A stretch of DNA of 35,545 nucleotides from JBEKOF01 sp049513975 (lineage in GTDB: Bacteria; Verrucomicrobiota; Verrucomicrobiia; Limisphaerales; Palsa-1400), in assembly GCA_049513975.1 (NCBI GenBank), contig JBEKVM010000046.1, positions 1-35,545 of the forward strand, read 5' to 3'. The notes below the pieces were generated by a model. It saw only the letters and a list, made by a program, of their open reading frames with translations, searched no databases and had not been told where the DNA came from. Shown here piece after piece: positions 32,324-35,545 of the stretch; position 1 is the stretch's first letter; every line of letters starts with the position of its first letter. A program made the position numbers and the translations under genes.

Positions 32324-33871
32324 TCACCGGTCCAGTTGATCAAGTGCGCCGAGCCGGTTGGCACTTTGCTGCGCTTTGGCACGAGTATTCCTGGCTTCTG
32401 GAAATCTCCCTGTGAGACGATAGGCAATTGCCAGTTTCCGTTGCGCGCGCGCAATGCCCGGATCGTTTGGGTTCTTCGAGAGCGCCTCAATACCCCGTTC
32501 CAGATAACCGCGCCCCTTCCACCAGCGGCCGCAGAACAGGTACCCGTAGCCCAGATGAACCATCGCGTCGCCCAACTTTTCTTCGGATTCGCCCATCCGC
32601 TCCCGCATTTGCAGCATTCTTTTAAAATCCGACACTGCGCCCCACGGATTGCCGAGGTGCATCCGAATGCTGCCTCGAACCGCGAGATGACCCGGATTCC
32701 GACCGCCGCTCAGGTAAATCGCTTCCTCAATATATTGCAGCGACCGTTTCAGACACTCAAGCCGCCGGAGGCCAAATGGCATCAGGTTTCCGATTGAATA
32801 ATACGCCGAGGCCAGCGGACCGCTCGGCGCATGGCTCCCAGGCAACTGTTCGCGGATAATCGCTTGCGAATGGAGCGGGGCGACGGTCCCTGCGTAAAGG
32901 TGACCGTGCCAACCGCTCCACGAGGCGGCTGAAGTCCAGAAGCCAAGCACTTTGTCCCAAAGCGGCAGAAAATCAGCGAGCCGGCTGTCCGCTTGCACGT
33001 CTTTCGGCAAATACGACGCTGACATCAATTCACGGGCAGCCAACCACATTCTTGAAAGCTTGCGTTGCATTTCAGGAACACGGTCATATTCCGCGAGGAG
33101 AAACTCCACCAGGTCCTTTTGGGGAGGTTGCCGCTGTTCAAATTGGCCATCCAGGAAAAGAACATTCTCAAGTTCGTGACCGGGCGGAGCCTTTTCCGCG
33201 CGATCCATATAAAGTTGGCGCACGAGCCGCTGACGCAGGGGATGCGTTTGGATTTCGGGTTGGCGGATGTGCCGAACGATCAAATGGCGCACTTCTTCAA
33301 GAATCACCGCCGTCGGCTTGGTCTCTTGATTTCGCCAATCAGGAATTGCAAAGGCGAGCAAACGCAATAGTGTCTCAAGTCGAGGACCTGGGTTGAAGCC
33401 CTCCTGCACGAAAAGGTAAGGACATTTCGCGTGCATCGCCGCCGCGTACAATTCGATCTCGAAGTAGCTGGTGGCACTCACGAAACTCCTGACAGGAATT
33501 GGCGAACCGTGCTCTTTTTCCACACGCCGGGCATCCGCCAACACGCAGATGTACAGGTCGGATTGAGCCAACACTTCAACCAAACGGTCAACAGCTCCGA
33601 GTCCCTCACCAAGTCCTGGTTCCGAACACTCTGCAACCCAAGCGATTTCACGGTTAGGGTTAGCCGCGCGAAATTCTGCAAATTCAGCGGTATCCTTCAG
33701 CCCATAAATTGCGCGCCGCAACCGCCACAACGGGCTGTCATGGTGGTCCTGAAAACCCGCTTCCTTATAGAAGGATGAAATGAACGCAACAGGATTCAAG
33801 ACAATGCTGCTTTCTCGTTCCGAATTGTTTGAATTGCAGCAGAAAAGGCTTCGCCATGCAAGCTGGTTCAT
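32324..33871 (-). CDS. DUF4062/TIR-like N-terminal domain with C-terminal TPR repeats
   Basis: 515 aa from ATG 33871. The N-terminal domain starts with VAFISSFYKEAGFQDH and continues through SDLYICVLADAR and SATSYFEIELYAAAM to PYLFVQEGF. This resembles DUF4062, a TIR-like domain that heads many STAND-type and TPR defence or signalling proteins (consensus starts VFISS). The middle is helical, and the last 150 residues have at least three TPR-like helix pairs (SLQYIEEAIYLSGG, GAVSDFKRMLQMRERMG, GRGYLERGIEALSKNP). No NTPase motifs were seen. The start is uncertain: ATG 33871 has AAGG four bases upstream, TTG 33799 would begin closer to the domain, and the frame stays open to 33976. Function unknown. 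Confidence 0.6.
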   Translation of the reverse strand: MNQLAWRSLFCCNSNNSERESSIVLNPVAFISSFYKEAGFQDHHDSPLWRLRRAIYGLKDTAEFAEFRAANPNREIAWVAECSEPGLGEGLGAVDRLVEVLAQSDLYICVLADARRVEKEHGSPIPVRSFVSATSYFEIELYAAAMHAKCPYLFVQEGFNPGPRLETLLRLLAFAIPDWRNQETKPTAVILEEVRHLIVRHIRQPEIQTHPLRQRLVRQLYMDRAEKAPPGHELENVLFLDGQFEQRQPPQKDLVEFLLAEYDRVPEMQRKLSRMWLAARELMSASYLPKDVQADSRLADFLPLWDKVLGFWTSAASWSGWHGHLYAGTVAPLHSQAIIREQLPGSHAPSGPLASAYYSIGNLMPFGLRRLECLKRSLQYIEEAIYLSGGRNPGHLAVRGSIRMHLGNPWGAVSDFKRMLQMRERMGESEEKLGDAMVHLGYGYLFCGRWWKGRGYLERGIEALSKNPNDPGIARAQRKLAIAYRLTGRFPEARNTRAKAQQSANRLGALDQLDR

Positions 33872-34777
33872 GTGTCCTTGGTCGGGATTTCCCCGCGTCC
33901 TGAGAGCGGCGGCTTTCGCTTCCGCTCCGCTCCCCCGCCACCTTCCGGCTGCGCTCCGCAAAACCGCCGCACTCATACCGCCCCCGATTTCAGCTTGTCA
34001 CTCAGCCTGAAAACCCTTCTGTTCTGCTTACTCGCCCATTTGCTCCGGTTACGATGCTCGGTCTCGCTGCGCTCGCTCTGTGCGTCTGGGCCTGCGCAAA
34101 CGGGCGACCGCTCCACTCCGGGCCTTTCTTTCTGCGAGACAAGGCATCGCGGCCCCGCGCGGCCCCTGCTTGTCCCCATTGCCCACCCCTTCGCGCAAGA
34201 CTGTGAGCTTTCGATTCCCCTTGAAAGACTACGCCTCGAAACTCACAGACTTGCGCTCTCCCGTTGGCGCTCCCTTGATGAATTTCTAAATCCGCCGCTC
34301 CATTCCGCTTTTTATTGCGTCCGCTCCGCGACCCTTTCCCCTACGTGGGCGGCCAGCCCAAACGCTCCATTCCGCTCACGGCTTTGGAAATTCACAACGG
34401 AGCCAGGGAATCCCGATTACGCGCGTCCGTCATGGTTGATGCCCACCCTTGAACCTGGCATAAACCACGCCAGCCCCGCCGCTCCGCGATAGTGTGAGGC
34501 AATTACCCGTCTGCCTGCCTCATTCACGTTGTTTTCTTCGCCTTTTTTTTCGCCGCCATCACCCCGCCATTTGCTGCTCGCCTGTCCGACAACGAGCCGA
34601 CTTCAGGAGCGAGATCAAAAATCGCGCCAGCGTCTCCCTTTTGCCTTTTCGCCACTGTCACGGTTTTAGCTTTCGCTGGGTTTTGGATGCACTTCGCGCA
34701 CGGCTTCGCTGTCTCCCAATCAGGTGAAGCGAGCAGCAAACGGCAGGGTGACGGACAGCGGATTCAAAAAAAAAGCT
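33872..34777. other. About 0.9 kb of gene-poor island sequence
   Basis: No supported gene on either strand, apart from a weak candidate at 34524-34739. The plus strand is pyrimidine-rich with many CGCTCCGCT/GCTCGCT strings, which inflate open frames. A 14-bp direct repeat CGCTCCATTCCGCT occurs at 34296-34309 and 34363-34376. Nothing resembling an origin, integrase site or RNA gene was recognised. Confidence 0.4.
34524..34739 (-). CDS. Possible small basic protein
   Basis: A 71-aa frame with a CxxC pair (PCAKCIQ) and a lysine-rich end (MAAKKKAKKTT). The end looks like the start of a histone-like or nucleoid protein cut short by a stop. There is no recognised family and no good ribosome site. 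It could be spurious. Confidence 0.22.
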   Translation of the reverse strand: MLLASPDWETAKPCAKCIQNPAKAKTVTVAKRQKGDAGAIFDLAPEVGSLSDRRAANGGVMAAKKKAKKTT

Positions 34778-35173
34778 ATGAAAACAACAAATCTGAAAAT
34801 TGAAGCGTCAGCACCGGCGAATGTCCGGCCATCGTCGGGTTCAAAAACCAGCAATTCGGGGCAACTGCATCGGATTGATTTTCGGCGGCGATTTTACAAT
34901 CGCGGACTTTCCACAGCGGGACTTTTGGACCTGCTTTATTACGAGACTCCGCGCCTTTGGGAATTGTGTCAGGTTGTCGGCAAGTGGGTTTGGATTGAGT
35001 TTGACGAGCAACCGCCACGCCACATCACCGCCACATTGTCCGAGCTTGGTTTCCATTGGAACCGCAAACGCCAACTCTGGCAGCACCCTTGCGGCCAGTT
35101 TTCCACCGGCAGCCACCGTGACCCCCGCGACAAATATCAGACCTACTTCCCGGCAGACATGAAAGCCGCTTGA
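34778..35173 (+). CDS. Small hypothetical protein with a W-rich C-terminal motif
   Basis: 131 aa from ATG 34778; a GTG at 34724 would add 18 poorly composed residues. The first 45 residues are disordered, followed by LLYYETPRLWELCQVVGKWVW-type sequence and IEFDEQPPRHITATLSELGFHWNRKRQLWQHPCG. The L-x-x-LGFxWNxxRxxW pattern recurs in short modules of DNA-associated proteins on plasmids and islands (for example near DUF3560 or ArdC-type domains), but this is only a resemblance. The compact, aromatic-rich C-terminal half suggests a genuine folded protein. It sits just before the repeat blocks at 35238-35542. Confidence 0.55.
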   Translation: MKTTNLKIEASAPANVRPSSGSKTSNSGQLHRIDFRRRFYNRGLSTAGLLDLLYYETPRLWELCQVVGKWVWIEFDEQPPRHITATLSELGFHWNRKRQLWQHPCGQFSTGSHRDPRDKYQTYFPADMKAA

Positions 35174-35237
35174 AAGGCCAACACGCCATGAAACGAAACA
35201 GACGCCGCTTGCCCATTCCGCAGCACGAGTTTGGTTT

Positions 35238-35542
35238 TAATGCCGAGTTCTGAGTAATGCCGAGTAAAACTTGGAAATCCTCAATCCATAGCGGTTTCGT
35301 TAGCTTTTACTCGGCATTATCCTGTCAGGGTTCTGCCGGGTGGCCGCGCGGATTACGGAGATGATGTGACGTTCAAAGTTCCGAATTCCTCGAAAATGCT
35401 TCACGTTTGGAACCGGCGTGGCCACACCACCATGAACATTCGTTCGTGTGAGTCATGCGGATAATGCCGAGTAGCCAAGACGAATTCAGGGGCGATTCCT
35501 TGGGCATCCATCGGAATCACCTCGTCCACTCGGCATTATCCG
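35238..35542. repeat. Two inverted-repeat blocks built from TAATGCCGAGT
   Basis: Five copies of TAATGCCGAGT occur: direct at 35238, 35255 and 35462, inverted at 35309-35319 and 35528-35538. Copies two and three form a perfect 15-bp inverted repeat (TAATGCCGAGTAAAA, 35255-35269 with 35305-35319, 35-nt loop). Copies four and five form another (CGGATAATGCCGAGT, 35458-35472 with 35528-35542, 55-nt loop). Between the blocks lies a frame whose TAA stop (35461-35463) is part of the repeat. Candidate roles are recombination sites, iterons or transposon ends. Confidence 0.65.
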
Positions 35543-35545
35543 GGA

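Noticed and set aside
33872..34492. 206-codon plus-strand frame
   Set aside because: Pro/Arg/Leu/Ser-rich translation of pyrimidine-rich sequence with repeated CGCTCC strings and no recognisable fold.
35255..35319. Canonical integron attC site
   Set aside because: The inverted-repeat layout fits, but the GTTRRRY/RYYYAAC core sites are absent and no integron integrase is in the window.
35342..35463. Short reading frame DYGDDVTFKVPN...SCESCG before a TAA
   Set aside because: The composition is protein-like, but no start codon fits well and the upstream part runs through a repeat arm; not called as a gene, only noted under the repeat-block finding.

Overview
The window looks like a chromosomal segment from a GC-rich member of the Verrucomicrobiota, probably close to the Pedosphaera/Limisphaera group. 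The evidence is a TIGR02999-type ECF sigma factor next to huge Ser/Thr kinases with WD40 repeats, secreted glycoside hydrolases with NPCBM and Ig-like modules, a giant RCC1/Fn3 secreted protein, and several dispersed palindromic elements. Placement is inference from gene content; no rRNA or intact marker gene is present.

Layout. (a) 1-59: start of a gene leaving the window on the minus strand, then a palindromic element. (b) 346-4861, minus strand: a four-gene housekeeping operon, transcribed CvpA-like membrane protein, SppA peptidase, alanine racemase (alr), ATE/GNAT-fold transferase. (c) 5031-5711: a YcxB-like gene enclosed by inverted repeats. (d) 5789-8246: a promoter, a long GC-rich leader and a secreted GH27 alpha-galactosidase-like enzyme. 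(e) 8457-17539: an ECF sigma factor followed by two tandem paralogous receptor-like kinases, each with kinase, membrane helix, WD40 propeller and a C-terminal domain resembling DUF6805 of GH127 enzymes. (f) 18094-20238: rnhB-yraN-SDR operon, ending in a perfect 26-bp inverted repeat. (g) 20386-22206: a secreted GH50-like clan-A glycoside hydrolase.

At 22266-22306 lies the 5' half of a tRNA-Lys(CTT) gene, cut in the anticodon stem and followed by phased short repeats. From here to the window end the content is accessory and looks like a genomic island: a minus-strand operon of a two-helix membrane protein, a 2,580-aa secreted protein with 13 RCC1 repeats and a LecA-like domain, and a CoiA-like nuclease; a divergent XRE regulator; a convergent DUF4062/TIR-like plus TPR protein; about 0.8 kb of gene-poor sequence; a small conserved-looking protein; and two inverted-repeat blocks built on TAATGCCGAGT. 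No integrase gene and no second island end were seen.

How the parts may work together: the sigma factor and two kinases form a plausible envelope-sensing regulon in which extracytoplasmic propellers and carbohydrate-associated C-terminal domains control kinases that phosphorylate the sigma factor. The flanking secreted glycosidases are candidate outputs. The island operon may be a surface or conflict-type module. Both readings are inference.
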